Below, one piece after another: positions 18,035 through 28,521 of a stretch of DNA of 52,065 nt. The DNA is from Saprospiraceae bacterium (GTDB taxonomy: Bacteria > Bacteroidota > Bacteroidia > Chitinophagales > Saprospiraceae), in contig JAHDGJ010000010.1 of NCBI GenBank assembly GCA_020627705.1, forward strand, positions 99,569-151,633, in the 5' to 3' direction. Numbering within the stretch: position 1 is the first letter of the stretch; each line of letters starts with the position of its first letter. The translations under genes were made by a program, and so were the position numbers. The notes beneath the pieces were generated by a model. It ran no database searches, was not told the origin of the DNA, and saw only the letters and a list, made by a program, of their open reading frames with translations.

Positions 18035-19747
18035 TTATTCTACTCTTTCGCTAACGAAAGAACCAGTATACGTTTGATTCGTTTGAACGTCGGTTGCCAT
18101 AAAAGTACCTTCGATAGAATCTCCAATATTGCCAAACTTGGTAATGGTAATGTCTAATTCTAACATTCCAAGATTGCCTAAGAATGTTCCAGTACAGGAG
18201 CCAACACCCATACAATCCATACCCAAAACTTGTTGCCCTTGGTCGTCAATAACTAGTATTGTTTCGAAAGGCTTCACCTTAGCAACCACAGGACTAAGCA
18301 AAATAGTAGTACTTGGATCACTAAAAAGAATATTGGAATCTATAAAATCATTACATAGATCTACATTAACCATATAGTTGCCGCCAGTAACATTTGCTAC
18401 ATTGGACTGACCATCCAAAGCAAGATCAATACTTACAGCATAGACTTCCAAATTTTCAATTGGATCGCAATGAATAATTTCTTGGTCATACTCTCCATTG
18501 GCGTTTGTAATGGTTGTCACAGTGTTGTTGTCATAATTAAATTGAACTATAGCATCAGGAACTACATTCCCAGCACAATCTGTAATAACTCCAGAAAATG
18601 AACTGGTCAAAATAGCATTAGAAGCATTAATTATGATTTGTTCAAAAACCGGTGAATCATTTGAGGTATATGGACCAACTACTTCTGAATGAATGGGTCC
18701 ATTGCAATTGCTATTGCCAGTATTAATAAATATCTCCAATTCCGTATTTTCTGGCACTGTGCCGCATAAATACCCCAAAGAATTGGTATAACCTGTCGCA
18801 CATCCAAAACCATTTAGACTCTTTACACTTACGGATAATCCCTCTAGAGGATTACCATCGTTGTCCAGCACTTCCATACAAAAATCTACAATAGGGTTGA
18901 TAAAATCTGCGTTCCACCAACTAAAATGAGAGACATTCCCCACGTATTGATTTCCTACCAATTGCGCGCTGGCTTCTTCTATCCAAACGCCCTCAATTTC
19001 ATCAAAACTCCAAAGTGGAATAGTCGAAGGTGCTTCAGAAATTAACTCATCTGGGACCTCAAATTTGATTTCAGCAGTTGTCCCTGGAAGAAGGTTTAAT
19101 TCTTCCCCATTGTCTCCTCTTAATTCTACCCCCAACATACCTAAAGAACTCAGCATAACGCGTTGATTATCCAAGTTGATACCAGTAAGATCCCCAGGGG
19201 TTAGTTGAAGCAATTGTTCAGATGAAGGGTCGATCCAATTACCAGAAACCGAAACATTACCCGTGTATACATCCATACCGTTTGCAGTAAACGAGTTTGG
19301 CTCAAAACTCACTAAGCTATTCGGGGATAAGGTAGCAGCACCTCCAACATTGGAATTAAACTCGTTAGAGAATTTGTCTTCCATCAATTTTATTTCAACA
19401 AAACTATTGGCGTTATTGCTAGCATATAGACGATATCCTCCATACAAGTATCCCTCCTTAATCGCGGAAACTTGAGTTCCTTTATCACCTATTGCTGCGT
19501 TTTCTATTAGAAACAAGCCCATTTCATCTGTTAGGGTCATTTTGTCCTTTAAAGAAACCGTAGCTCCACCAACAGGATTACCATCGGCTGTTAAAACTTG
19601 GCCGTATACCAATTGCTCATAATTGGTATCTGGCTCCAAGGGGTTTATTGTTGTTTCTGTCTCTGTTGTTTCGTCTCGACAAGAGAACAAAAGCAAAAGC
19701 ATCAACATTGACATCGACAAAAGTTTACATTTATTCATGTTTTTCAT
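18035..19747 (-). CDS. Lipoprotein with carboxypeptidase-regulatory-like domains (unit B)
   Basis: The 570-residue protein has a lipoprotein signal ending LLLLFSC; the next residues RDETTETET are acidic, compatible with surface export. The N-terminal domain (VYGQVLTADGNPVGGATVSL) is a carboxypeptidase regulatory-like fold, followed by LSPNSLVSFEPNSF and HFSWWNADF, a combination found in Bacteroidota surface lipoproteins. Two further regulatory-like sandwiches follow (LDNDGNPLEGLSVSVKS; FSGVITDCAGNVVPDAIVQF). It is first in the four-gene operon and four bases from the sigma start. Being exported, it may be a ligand or periplasmic partner of the barrel protein. ATG 19738 is an alternative start. 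Confidence 0.75.
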   Translation of the reverse strand: MKNMNKCKLLSMSMLMLLLLFSCRDETTETETTINPLEPDTNYEQLVYGQVLTADGNPVGGATVSLKDKMTLTDEMGLFLIENAAIGDKGTQVSAIKEGYLYGGYRLYASNNANSFVEIKLMEDKFSNEFNSNVGGAATLSPNSLVSFEPNSFTANGMDVYTGNVSVSGNWIDPSSEQLLQLTPGDLTGINLDNQRVMLSSLGMLGVELRGDNGEELNLLPGTTAEIKFEVPDELISEAPSTIPLWSFDEIEGVWIEEASAQLVGNQYVGNVSHFSWWNADFINPIVDFCMEVLDNDGNPLEGLSVSVKSLNGFGCATGYTNSLGYLCGTVPENTELEIFINTGNSNCNGPIHSEVVGPYTSNDSPVFEQIIINASNAILTSSFSGVITDCAGNVVPDAIVQFNYDNNTVTTITNANGEYDQEIIHCDPIENLEVYAVSIDLALDGQSNVANVTGGNYMVNVDLCNDFIDSNILFSDPSTTILLSPVVAKVKPFETILVIDDQGQQVLGMDCMGVGSCTGTFLGNLGMLELDITITKFGNIGDSIEGTFMATDVQTNQTYTGSFVSERVE

Positions 19748-19868
19748 TTCTTCTTTCCGTTTGAATCTCGGGAAAGGCGGTTAACTAATAAAAAGAATCC
19801 GGATTCTATCTTTCTATACCAATACAATACATGGAAAACCAAAAACGCTTAAGAGAAAAGGATTTTTT

Positions 19869-21734
19869 TTACATCCATTGAGAAAGTTCTAACCACCTGT
19901 CTTCAAGAGCTTCAATATGGTTTTGTATTTCTGACATTTCTAAAGAAAGCTTTTTTATAGATTCTGGATCAAGATCACTCTGTTCAAATTGCTCAGTGAT
20001 CTCCATTTTTCGTTTTTCCAAATTCTCAATTTTCGGTTCTATTTCCGAAAATTCTTTCTTTTCTAAATAGGATAATTTTTTTTGTTTCGGTTTCTCCTGA
20101 ATCTCTTGTGGTTTAGAAACCTTTTCGATTACTCTTTTCTCTTCTCGATTGGCAATGTTATGGATAGCTCTGAAATCGGAGTAATTGCCATTATAATCTT
20201 TGACATTACCATTTCCGTCTAAAACAAATAGATGATCCACCAATTTGTCCATAAAATATCGATCATGCGATACAATAATTAAACATCCAGGGAAACTCAG
20301 TAAATACTCTTCCAATACATTGAGTGTAACAATATCTAAATCGTTGGTGGGTTCATCAAGTATTAAAAAGTTGGGATTGGTCATAAGGACGGTGAGAAGC
20401 AACAACCGTCTTCGTTCACCTCCAGATAATTGAGAGACGAATACTCTATGTTGGGATCTCGGAAATAAAAATTTCTCCAATAGGCCTTCTGCAGTGAGTT
20501 TGAAGCCTTTTTCTAAAGGGATATATTCGGCAATATCTCGAATGACTTCAATCATTCGTTTGTCTTCAGAAAAATCAATTCCTTCTTGTTTGTAATGCCC
20601 AAAGACCACGGTATCTCCTTTAATTATTCTTCCACTGGATGGTCTTATTTCTTGAGTAAGTAATTTTAAAAAGGTAGATTTCCCTGACCCGTTAGGGCCA
20701 ACAATCCCAACGCGTTCTCTTTTCTTGAACTTATAAGAGAAATCATCAATCAAAACTTTATCATCAAACGATTTACAAATCCGATGCGCTTCGAGAATTT
20801 TGCTTCCCAATCGCGCAGTTTTTAGAGCAATGTCCATTTTCTCTTCTTCCAATCGTTTGGATGCTTGAGATTTTATTTCATGAAACTTCTCAACTCTTGA
20901 TTTTGCCTTGGTGCCTCGAGCCTTGGGCTGTCTTCTTATCCATTCTAACTCTTTTTTAAATAACTTCTTGGTCTTTGCCAATACCACAGACTCGTTCTCT
21001 AGTCGAGCGCTTCGCTTTTCTAAGAACTCAGAATAATTTCCACGATAGGTATGTAATTCCCCACAATCCAACTCAAGGATGGTATTGCACACTCGTTCTA
21101 AAAAATATCGATCGTGAGTGACCATCAGTAGGGTCAAATTGGGATTTTGAAGATACTTTTCGAGCCATTCGATCATTTCGATATCCAGGTGATTGGTAGG
21201 CTCATCCAAAACAATAAAATCCGCATCTTCAATAATTAGGCGAGCCAAAGCCAATCTTTTAATTTGGCCTCCTGACAAAGTGGAGACTTGTTGTTCTAAG
21301 TTTTCAATTTTAAGCTTAAATAAAACTTCCTTTATTTTGGCCTCCACACTCCATGCCTTAAACTCTTCCATTTTTACCAATGCAGAAGTCAATAGTGCTT
21401 CTTCATCCTTTAGAACAGCCCATTGATACTCCTTTACCGCTTGTATTTCTGGCAGATCTAGATCAAAGATGACATCCAAAACCGTTGCATTTGGGTCAAA
21501 ATTTTCTTCTTGCCATAATACAGAGAGCCTGACTCCCTTATTTAAAGCAACCTTTCTATTTTCTCCTTCTGCATCTTCGATACCCGCAATTACTCTCAAA
21601 AAAGTAGATTTTCCTGATCCGTTTTTTGCAACCAGCCCGATACGGTCCCCTTTTGAAATGGTCAGGTTGATAGAATCCAGAAGAACCTTCTCTCCGTATG
21701 ACTTGCTTAGATTTTCAATTTTTAAAAGTTGCAT
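19869..21734 (-). CDS. ABC-F family ATPase, Uup-like
   Basis: This is a soluble duplicated ABC ATPase without membrane helices (621 residues) that acts on ribosomes. Both nucleotide-binding domains are intact: Walker A KNGSGKST and signature LSGGQIKR with DEPTNHLD in the first; GPNGSGKST, LSGGERRR and DEPTNDLD in the second. The linker holds the basic WIRRQPKARGTKAKSR stretch typical of ABC-F proteins. The C-terminal 90 residues form a charged coiled coil (YLEKKEFSEIEPKIENLEKR), as in Uup. It starts three bases after the stop of a small membrane protein gene, so the two form an operon. Confidence 0.93.
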   Translation of the reverse strand: MQLLKIENLSKSYGEKVLLDSINLTISKGDRIGLVAKNGSGKSTFLRVIAGIEDAEGENRKVALNKGVRLSVLWQEENFDPNATVLDVIFDLDLPEIQAVKEYQWAVLKDEEALLTSALVKMEEFKAWSVEAKIKEVLFKLKIENLEQQVSTLSGGQIKRLALARLIIEDADFIVLDEPTNHLDIEMIEWLEKYLQNPNLTLLMVTHDRYFLERVCNTILELDCGELHTYRGNYSEFLEKRSARLENESVVLAKTKKLFKKELEWIRRQPKARGTKAKSRVEKFHEIKSQASKRLEEEKMDIALKTARLGSKILEAHRICKSFDDKVLIDDFSYKFKKRERVGIVGPNGSGKSTFLKLLTQEIRPSSGRIIKGDTVVFGHYKQEGIDFSEDKRMIEVIRDIAEYIPLEKGFKLTAEGLLEKFLFPRSQHRVFVSQLSGGERRRLLLLTVLMTNPNFLILDEPTNDLDIVTLNVLEEYLLSFPGCLIIVSHDRYFMDKLVDHLFVLDGNGNVKDYNGNYSDFRAIHNIANREEKRVIEKVSKPQEIQEKPKQKKLSYLEKKEFSEIEPKIENLEKRKMEITEQFEQSDLDPESIKKLSLEMSEIQNHIEALEDRWLELSQWM

Positions 21735-21737
21735 AGT

Positions 21738-21956
21738 CTATGACAATTGCTTATCCGCTTTCTTCCTTTCAAAATAAACCCAACCCAAATAATTGGTTAC
21801 CCCTACAATGAGTGCCCCGGTTCCTATAAAAATCCAAAAATCCAATTTTTGGTAATTGACAAAATCACCTTTTTTATTCCATCCGAACATAATTGCCATC
21901 ATAATTAAAAAAACAATAGCCTGCATTATCGCATGATTTCTAGCTCCTTTGGACAT
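21738..21956 (-). CDS. Small two-helix membrane protein
   Basis: ATG 21954-21956 gives 72 residues (MSKGARNHAIMQAIVFL). The longer frame to 22007 adds 17 residues that do not look like a signal. Two transmembrane helices are visible, about 12-26 (AIVFLIMMAIMFGW) and 41-60 (FWIFIGTGALIVGVTNYLGW), with a short polar loop and a Lys-rich tail. I do not recognise a named family. The gene is three bases upstream of the ABC-F ATPase gene and probably co-transcribed with it. A link to that ribosome factor is not established. Confidence 0.6.
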   Translation of the reverse strand: MSKGARNHAIMQAIVFLIMMAIMFGWNKKGDFVNYQKLDFWIFIGTGALIVGVTNYLGWVYFERKKADKQLS

Positions 21957-22042
21957 AAGTACCTTCTTTGTATCGCCACAAAATAAAAAGACCACAGCTG
22001 GTGCCATGGCCTTTTGTACAAATATTTCCTTTTTCGAACTAC

Positions 22043-24136
22043 TTAGTTCATTTCAGCAAGAATATGAAGACATTCGTCAATATAAATATCCTTCTGAATA
22101 GCAGAAATCCAATCCTCATGTTTTTCTGTGGATGCTTCATCCGCATAAAAATTATCTTTATCAGCTTTCAATGTAGAAATCGATAATCCTATGATATCCG
22201 TTTCCATGATATCATCAAACCTCTCTGCTTCTTTTTCTCTTTCTTCCATTAGAGAAGAAAAGGTCATTTGATCCAAAGGATACGATGTGGACTCCCTTCT
22301 TTCTTTGAAACGGGTGGCATTTTCGAGTATCAAGTTAAATTCAGGATTTGCCTCTACTCGCTTCTTAGAATTGGCAATCAATTGCTTCATGTTACTAATA
22401 CGATACACATCCTGCTCGTAATTTTCGAGGGCTTCGATCTTTGTCCATTCCATAGCATCGTCATATTCTTTTTCTCCTCTATCCAAGAATGAATACACAT
22501 CTGGTAGAATTATATCTGGTGTTACACCCTTCAACTGCGTAGACCCACCATCAATTCTAAAGAACTTTTGCATGGTCATTTTGACTTGACCCAAAGGTTT
22601 TAATTCACCCGCTCCTCTAATAGCATCATCCAGATCAAAAAACCGTTGAACTGTTCCTTTTCCAAAGGTTGAGTTACTTCCTACAATAACAGCACGATCA
22701 TAATCTTGTAATGCTGCAGCTAATATTTCTGAGGCAGAAGCACTGAAATTATTTACCATAACCAACAAAGGGCCATTAAAACGCACCTTAGGATCCTTAT
22801 CCGTATAGACATACGGTTCTTTTTCTCTTGATTTAACTTGAACAATTGGGCCTGACTCAATAAAAAGACCGGTCATATCTACAACATCTCTTAGTGATCC
22901 ACCTCCATTAAATCTTAGGTCTAAAATAATTTTCTCCGCACCTTCTGCTTTTAGTTTTTCTATTTCCTTTTTGACATCCGCAGCACAACTGTTGCCATCT
23001 TTCTTTTCAAATGAAGAATAAAACTTGGGCAGCTTTATATACCCTACATCTTCTATCAAATCCGACTTATCCAAAATCAAAGATTTAGCAAAGGTTTCTT
23101 CGATATTGACGATGTCTCTTGTAATCTCAATATCTTCCATTTCTCCATTTTCCTTTTTTACTGTAAGAATCACTACAGTACCTTTTTTCCCTCTAATTTT
23201 TTGGATTACATCGTCAATACGCATTCCAGTAATATCCAAAGGCTCCCCATTTTTTTGAGTGACTTTATAGATCAAATCATTGACCTCCAATTTCTTTCCT
23301 TCCCATGCAGGACCACCAGGAATAATTTCTACAATTTTAATGTAATCTCCTTCCGCTCTAAGTCTCGCTCCTATTCCTTCCAACTTACCTCCCATATTAA
23401 TATCAAAGTCTTGCTTTTCTTTTGGATTGAAGTAATCACTGTGTGGGTCATAATTGTGCATTATAGAATTAAGGTATGCCTCAAACCGATCTGATCTTCT
23501 CAATTTGTTGACCTCTTTAAACCATCTATCATAACTTTTTTTAGCTCCTTCAATCGATTTTTCAACTATTTCTTCCTTTGTTAAGGGAGTTTCTCCCTCT
23601 TCTAATTCTTCTTGACTTTTGGTCTTATCGTAAATTCTACCCAAAATCTCATACTTAATTATTTTCCTCCAATAATCCTTAAGCTCTTCGTCATTTTTGG
23701 AATAGCTTTTTTTATCGTTGTCTACTTCAAAATTTTCTTTACGATCAAAGTCAAAATCTGATGTAATAAGTTCGTTATAGATTTTTTCTGCTTTGGAAAT
23801 TCCTTTATCCAACAAAACCAATGATTCCTCAAAAAATTCGAATGTCCGAGCATTGGTTTGATCGTCAATAAGAAGTTTATGTTTGGACAATTGATCAATG
23901 TCGTTTTGAGTCAAAAACCGCTTACTGCCATCTACATATTTTAAATACTTGGTGTATACGGTTTCCGAAAATCCATCATCCACTGATTTGGGCATAAAGT
24001 GCGCTTGATCTAAAAAATTCATTACCGCATGAAGAATCATGCCTTCTCTTTCCTTGAAATTTACTCCTGGATAGAATGCACCAAACACAAGAAACCCCAA
24101 CAACAGGGTAACTAAAATCGACTTTTTAAATTTCAT
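22043..24136 (-). CDS. Carboxy-terminal processing (tail-specific) protease, S41 family
   Basis: This periplasmic, membrane-anchored serine protease cleaves proteins from their C-terminal tails, for example SsrA-like tags and cell-wall enzymes. With ATG 24134-24136 the protein has 697 residues; ATG 24145 is also possible. It has an N-terminal signal/anchor (KFKKSILVTLLLGFLVFGAFY), a helical TSP N-domain, a PDZ domain (about 236-330, GGKLEGIGARLRA, GGPAWEGKKLEVNDLI) and the S41 core with GGGSLRDVV, the catalytic Ser in NNFSASASE (about 465-469) and the Lys in STFGKGTVQ (about 493). A helical C-terminal region like that of E. coli Prc follows. Confidence 0.93.
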   Translation of the reverse strand: MKFKKSILVTLLLGFLVFGAFYPGVNFKEREGMILHAVMNFLDQAHFMPKSVDDGFSETVYTKYLKYVDGSKRFLTQNDIDQLSKHKLLIDDQTNARTFEFFEESLVLLDKGISKAEKIYNELITSDFDFDRKENFEVDNDKKSYSKNDEELKDYWRKIIKYEILGRIYDKTKSQEELEEGETPLTKEEIVEKSIEGAKKSYDRWFKEVNKLRRSDRFEAYLNSIMHNYDPHSDYFNPKEKQDFDINMGGKLEGIGARLRAEGDYIKIVEIIPGGPAWEGKKLEVNDLIYKVTQKNGEPLDITGMRIDDVIQKIRGKKGTVVILTVKKENGEMEDIEITRDIVNIEETFAKSLILDKSDLIEDVGYIKLPKFYSSFEKKDGNSCAADVKKEIEKLKAEGAEKIILDLRFNGGGSLRDVVDMTGLFIESGPIVQVKSREKEPYVYTDKDPKVRFNGPLLVMVNNFSASASEILAAALQDYDRAVIVGSNSTFGKGTVQRFFDLDDAIRGAGELKPLGQVKMTMQKFFRIDGGSTQLKGVTPDIILPDVYSFLDRGEKEYDDAMEWTKIEALENYEQDVYRISNMKQLIANSKKRVEANPEFNLILENATRFKERRESTSYPLDQMTFSSLMEEREKEAERFDDIMETDIIGLSISTLKADKDNFYADEASTEKHEDWISAIQKDIYIDECLHILAEMN

Positions 24137-24254
24137 TATTTCCATATATATCAGAATATAAAGATACTTCAATTAAGACACACCAAAATTAACTTGGTTA
24201 GTATGCACTATGCACTTTAACGCTTCTTTAAGTAAAAATAATACCTATGGGCAT

Positions 24255-24283
24255 AAAAAAAGGGCATTACCTAGGTAATGCCC
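24255..24283 (-). terminator. Rho-independent terminator of hppA
   Basis: A perfect 22-base palindrome at 24262-24283 (9-bp stem GGGCATTAC around CTAG) is followed on the minus strand by seven T (24255-24261). It lies 38 bp after the hppA stop at 24322 and separates it from the protease gene. Confidence 0.88.
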
Positions 24284-24321
24284 ACACATTAAGGGAATTA
24301 ACGAAGTCGTTCCCTATGCAA

Positions 24322-26481
24322 TTATGATATAAATGGAGCTATAACGAGCGCCACTACAGACATCAATTTTAATAAAATATTTAAAGATGGGCCAGAAGTA
24401 TCTTTAAAAGGATCTCCAACTGTATCTCCTACGACGGTTGCTTTATGCGCATCAGAACCTTTGTAATGCATTTTTCCATCTATGTCTACGCCTTCTTCAA
24501 ACATCTTTTTAGCATTATCCCAAGCGCCACCAGCGTTAGATTGGAAAATCGCCATAAGTACACCACAAACAGTCACACCAGCCAAAAGTCCTCCTAACAT
24601 CTCTGCACCACCACCAAAGCCAACAAGAACTGGCGATACTACTGCAATTACCCCTGGTAAAACCATTTCTCTAATAGAAGCCGCTGTTGAAATCTCAACA
24701 CATTTGCTGTAATCCGCACTTCCATCGGCAGCTTCAAACGTCTTGCGGTCTGCATCAGACCAATCGTTCATCTCTTTACCATCATTTTTCTTCATCACGG
24801 CAAGGGCTGCATTAAGCGCAGGAATTTCTTTAAACTGTCTTCTTACCTCTTTAATCATATCCATTGCTGCTCTACCTACTGCATTCATAGATAAGGCAGA
24901 GAACAAGAATGGCAACATTCCTCCTACTAAAAGACCTGCCATTACTTTAGGATTCGCAATATTAATTTGGGTAATTCCTGTGGTAGTCATAAAAGCTGCA
25001 AACAAGGCAAGTGCAGTAAGTGCCGCAGATCCAATCGCAAATCCTTTACCGATCGCTGCAGTTGTATTTCCTACCGCATCCAATTTATCAGTACGTTGTC
25101 TAACTTCTTTTGGTAACTCCGCCATTTCTGCAATACCACCTGCATTATCAGAAATTGGACCATAAGCATCAACTGCCAATTGGATTCCAGTGTTTGATAG
25201 CATACCCACAGCAGCAATTGCAATACCGTATAGTCCCGCAAAGTGGTGCGCGCCAATAATCGCAGCTGCGAGGATAATAATCGGAATAGCGGTAGAAATC
25301 ATTCCTACACCTAAACCAGAAATAATATTTGTAGCTGCACCTGTAACGGATTGTTTTACAATAGACAATACAGGTTTGGTTCCTGTGCCGGTATAAAATT
25401 CTGTTACAATACCAATTAGAAGGCCAGAAGCCAATCCAATTAATACCGCCCAAAATACTCCCATTGAGCCATAAGAAACACCATTAAAAGTCCATTCAGC
25501 TGGAAGCATATATCTTACAATTCCAAAAGTCGCTGCCAACATTAGACCTGCAGAGATAAATTCTCCTAGGTTAAGTGCTTTTTGAGGATCACCACCCTCT
25601 TTAACTTTTACGAAGAATGTTCCGATAATTGAAGTAATGATACCTACCGATGCCAGAACCAAAGGAAGCATAACTGCTGATAAACCATTAAACTCATCGG
25701 CCCAACCTGGGATAGACATAAAGGCTGCTCCCAAAACCATGGTACCAATAATTGATCCCACGTAAGATTCGAAAAGATCGGCTCCCATACCCGCAACATC
25801 TCCAACATTGTCTCCAACGTTATCTGCAATCGTTGCAGGATTCAGCGGGTGATCTTCAGGAATTCCAGCTTCTACTTTACCAACCAAATCAGCTCCTACG
25901 TCTGCAGCTTTGGTATAAATACCACCACCTACTCTTGCAAATAAAGCGATAGAAGATGCACCAAACGAAAATCCGGTTAACACCGTAATTACTTTAATAG
26001 TACTCCATCCATCTATTCCGCTAAAAACTAAGAAAAGAGTTCCTAGACCTAAAACACCAAGTCCAACAACTCCAAGTCCCATAACAGAACCTCCGGCAAA
26101 GGCGATTTCTAAAGCTTTTCCAAGACTCTCTCGAGCTGCATTCGTTGTTCTTACGTTTGCTTTTGTAGCTACTTTCATCCCAATGAATCCTGCAAGTGCA
26201 GAACAAATAGCACCAAGTATAAATGAAAGGGCAACGAGTGGTGAAGATCCTTCCTGAGTACCACTCCAAGCCATTAAAGCTGCAACAGCAATTACGAAGA
26301 TTGCCAATACTTTATATTCTGCTCTTAAGAATGCCATTGCACCATCTGCAATGTTATTCGCTATTCTTCCCATCTTCTCTGTTCCAACATCTTGTTTAGA
26401 AACCCATGAAGATTTGATGAACGTATACGCTAGTGCGATAAGCCCGAAAACTGGTATCGCATAAATGAGGTTTTGTCCCAT
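24322..26481 (-). CDS. hppA: Membrane-bound ion-translocating pyrophosphatase, K+-dependent type
   Basis: The enzyme hydrolyses cytosolic PPi and pumps H+ and/or Na+ across the inner membrane. It has 719 residues with about 16 helices. Substrate-site motifs [20 protein letters not shown] (about 221-240) and [10 protein letters not shown] are intact, as are the C-terminal KKMFEEG and [16 protein letters not shown]. At [10 protein letters not shown] the residues equivalent to the K+-switch pair are Ala475 and Gly478; Lys and Thr would mark the K+-independent class, so this is the K+-dependent class. Whether Na+ or H+ is pumped cannot be decided by eye. It is monocistronic with its own -7 box and terminator. 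Confidence 0.95.
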   Translation of the reverse strand: MGQNLIYAIPVFGLIALAYTFIKSSWVSKQDVGTEKMGRIANNIADGAMAFLRAEYKVLAIFVIAVAALMAWSGTQEGSSPLVALSFILGAICSALAGFIGMKVATKANVRTTNAARESLGKALEIAFAGGSVMGLGVVGLGVLGLGTLFLVFSGIDGWSTIKVITVLTGFSFGASSIALFARVGGGIYTKAADVGADLVGKVEAGIPEDHPLNPATIADNVGDNVGDVAGMGADLFESYVGSIIGTMVLGAAFMSIPGWADEFNGLSAVMLPLVLASVGIITSIIGTFFVKVKEGGDPQKALNLGEFISAGLMLAATFGIVRYMLPAEWTFNGVSYGSMGVFWAVLIGLASGLLIGIVTEFYTGTGTKPVLSIVKQSVTGAATNIISGLGVGMISTAIPIIILAAAIIGAHHFAGLYGIAIAAVGMLSNTGIQLAVDAYGPISDNAGGIAEMAELPKEVRQRTDKLDAVGNTTAAIGKGFAIGSAALTALALFAAFMTTTGITQINIANPKVMAGLLVGGMLPFLFSALSMNAVGRAAMDMIKEVRRQFKEIPALNAALAVMKKNDGKEMNDWSDADRKTFEAADGSADYSKCVEISTAASIREMVLPGVIAVVSPVLVGFGGGAEMLGGLLAGVTVCGVLMAIFQSNAGGAWDNAKKMFEEGVDIDGKMHYKGSDAHKATVVGDTVGDPFKDTSGPSLNILLKLMSVVALVIAPFIS

Positions 26482-26512
26482 AGTAAATTGTAATTTTTTC
26501 TTTAAATCAGGC

Positions 26513-26521
26513 GCAAAAATA
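26513..26521 (-). promoter_or_regulatory. Candidate -7 box for hppA
   Basis: The minus strand reads TATTTTTGC, matching TAnnTTTGC, 32 bp upstream of the hppA ATG in the divergent region with the T9SS cargo gene at 26650. No clear -33 TTTG is present at the usual distance. Confidence 0.45.
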
Positions 26522-26649
26522 CTTCTTTATTGTTGATTAGAAGCCTTGTTAGAGGTTTAAATGATTGCTTATTTCTTATCAATTTATCCTACTAATTGCT
26601 TAATGGTTCTTTGAAGAAATTCATACCTTGACTAAATAAGTCCATATCA

Positions 26650-28521
26650 ATGAAATATTTCTTTGCCCTTTTGATCATACTGTGCAACGGCTTGAGCCTT
26701 TGTTTTGCTCAAACTACTTTCAATCGAAAAGAGATTCAACCGATTGTAAAATTAAAATCCGTTGATTTTTCAACCATTGATGATGTTTATTTGCCGGCAT
26801 TGGTTTCAAAGGAAGTAAATGATGTGTCATCAAAAAGCAGCAAGAAATTTTTAAATGAGCTGAAAAAAAAGATCGCTATAGAATACCCTAAGAATGATAC
26901 TCCTATAGTATCCAATCGTGGAAATGTGGATCCACCGGAAATAGACAATGGATTTATAGTTTTTGGAGTGCAGCCTGGAATTCCACTTGATAATCATTTG
27001 GCAATGCACAATGATACTATTGTAACCGCCATCAATTCTTTTATAAGTATCAATAATTCGAGCGGTGGTTTTATAAAGAATTTTTCTCTTGCCTCCTTTG
27101 CAAGCCAATTGGGTTTTAATGATGATTCACGCCTTTTTGATCCCAGATTGATTTTTGATCCTATAGAACAAAAGTATGTCGCTGTATTCCTGTTTAATTC
27201 TTCGAGTTTGGATAGTGAAATTGTCGTTTGTTTTTCTGAAACCAGCGATGCCAATGGAATTTGGCACTGTTACTTACTCACTGGAAACCCAAATATGGAT
27301 AATACCTGGACAGATTATCCAATGGTGAATTTCACCGAAGACGATATGATTATTACAGTTAATCTCCTAAGAGATAACGAAAGTTGGCAACTCGGGTTTG
27401 AAGAATCATTGATTTGGCAATTGGATAAAAAAGCTGGATTTAATGGAGGAGATATAGGGACTACTTTATGGGATGACATCAATTTTGAAGGAGCCTCGAT
27501 TAGAAATCTTTGTCCGGTGGAAAGTGGCACTTCCGCTCCCTTGCAAAGCAGTAGATTTTTGTCCAATCGGAATTTTGATATCGAAAACGACACCATTTTT
27601 TATTTACATCTTCAAGGATCACATGATGACCCCAATGCTACGTTGACCGTAGACTATATTTTGGCCGATGTTCCATATGGCGTACCACCCAATGCGACAC
27701 AAAATGGAGATGCGTTACAAACCAATGATGCACGGGTTTTAGAGGCTTTTATAGTCGAGGACCAAATTCAATTTGTAGGCAATACCCGAAATCTTACGAA
27801 CAATCAAGCAGGTATTTATCATGGGGTGATTAATGGAATTGATGGGCTCAACGAATTAACATTGACACACATCATTGGCGAAGATTACGAATTGGGCTAT
27901 CCTGGTATTATCTATACTGGAGATGGAATCGATGAAAGAGACGCCATTATCGCATTTGATCATACCTCCTTTAGTCGCAATCCCGGGGTATCTGCGATGT
28001 ATTATGATCCCAATCTTGGTTATTCTGATATCATTAGCATTATTGAAGGACAAGCGCCATGCGAAATGCTTCCGCCTACGGTGGATTCTATTCCATACGA
28101 GCGTTGGGGCGATTATTTAGGTACCCAAAGAAACTTCAATGACCCAGATCAAGCTTGGATAGCTGGGTTTCATACCTTAGCCACAGGAAATAATCATCCC
28201 TACATTGCATCAGTTAGAAGACCCATGCCTTTTTCTTCTAATGAAGAAATTGAAAAAAAGATACAAACAAAAGTATTTCCAAATCCTGTAGGTCACAGGG
28301 TTTTTGTCGAATTAGAAATCCCGGTGAATACCCAAAAAGTTTCCATTACTTTATTGGACATAAACGGAAAAAGAATCGACTCCATAATGGAAACTAAACC
28401 CAAAAGATATGGGAAAAATGAGTTCTCGTTTAATGTTTCTTCCTTAGCACAAGGGATATACCAATTAAATATTAGTATGGATGATGCTCCACCTCTGCTA
28501 AAGAAAATAGTGGTGCATTGA
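26650..28521 (+). CDS. Secreted T9SS type A cargo protein of unknown function
   Basis: The product has 623 residues with a signal peptide ending CFAQ. The central part (about 80-520) has repeated aromatic/Asp strands (FDPRLIFDPIEQKYVAVFL, DYPMVNFTEDDMIITVNLL, AWIAGFHTLATGNNHPYIASV) that look like the blades of a beta-propeller. The order DPRLIFDP-x-x-x-Y-V-A is seen in secreted Bacteroidota propeller proteins. The C-terminus is a T9SS type A sorting domain (VFPNPVGHRVFVEL ... GIYQLNISM). No catalytic motif is recognised. It is divergent from hppA and ends directly against the convergent nitroreductase gene with no bases between the stops. Confidence 0.75.
   Translation: MKYFFALLIILCNGLSLCFAQTTFNRKEIQPIVKLKSVDFSTIDDVYLPALVSKEVNDVSSKSSKKFLNELKKKIAIEYPKNDTPIVSNRGNVDPPEIDNGFIVFGVQPGIPLDNHLAMHNDTIVTAINSFISINNSSGGFIKNFSLASFASQLGFNDDSRLFDPRLIFDPIEQKYVAVFLFNSSSLDSEIVVCFSETSDANGIWHCYLLTGNPNMDNTWTDYPMVNFTEDDMIITVNLLRDNESWQLGFEESLIWQLDKKAGFNGGDIGTTLWDDINFEGASIRNLCPVESGTSAPLQSSRFLSNRNFDIENDTIFYLHLQGSHDDPNATLTVDYILADVPYGVPPNATQNGDALQTNDARVLEAFIVEDQIQFVGNTRNLTNNQAGIYHGVINGIDGLNELTLTHIIGEDYELGYPGIIYTGDGIDERDAIIAFDHTSFSRNPGVSAMYYDPNLGYSDIISIIEGQAPCEMLPPTVDSIPYERWGDYLGTQRNFNDPDQAWIAGFHTLATGNNHPYIASVRRPMPFSSNEEIEKKIQTKVFPNPVGHRVFVELEIPVNTQKVSITLLDINGKRIDSIMETKPKRYGKNEFSFNVSSLAQGIYQLNISMDDAPPLLKKIVVH

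Noticed and set aside
24743-25165. 140-codon plus-strand frame
   Set aside because: It is antisense to the pyrophosphatase gene, whose frame is fully conserved; the Ala/Ile-rich product only mirrors helix codons.
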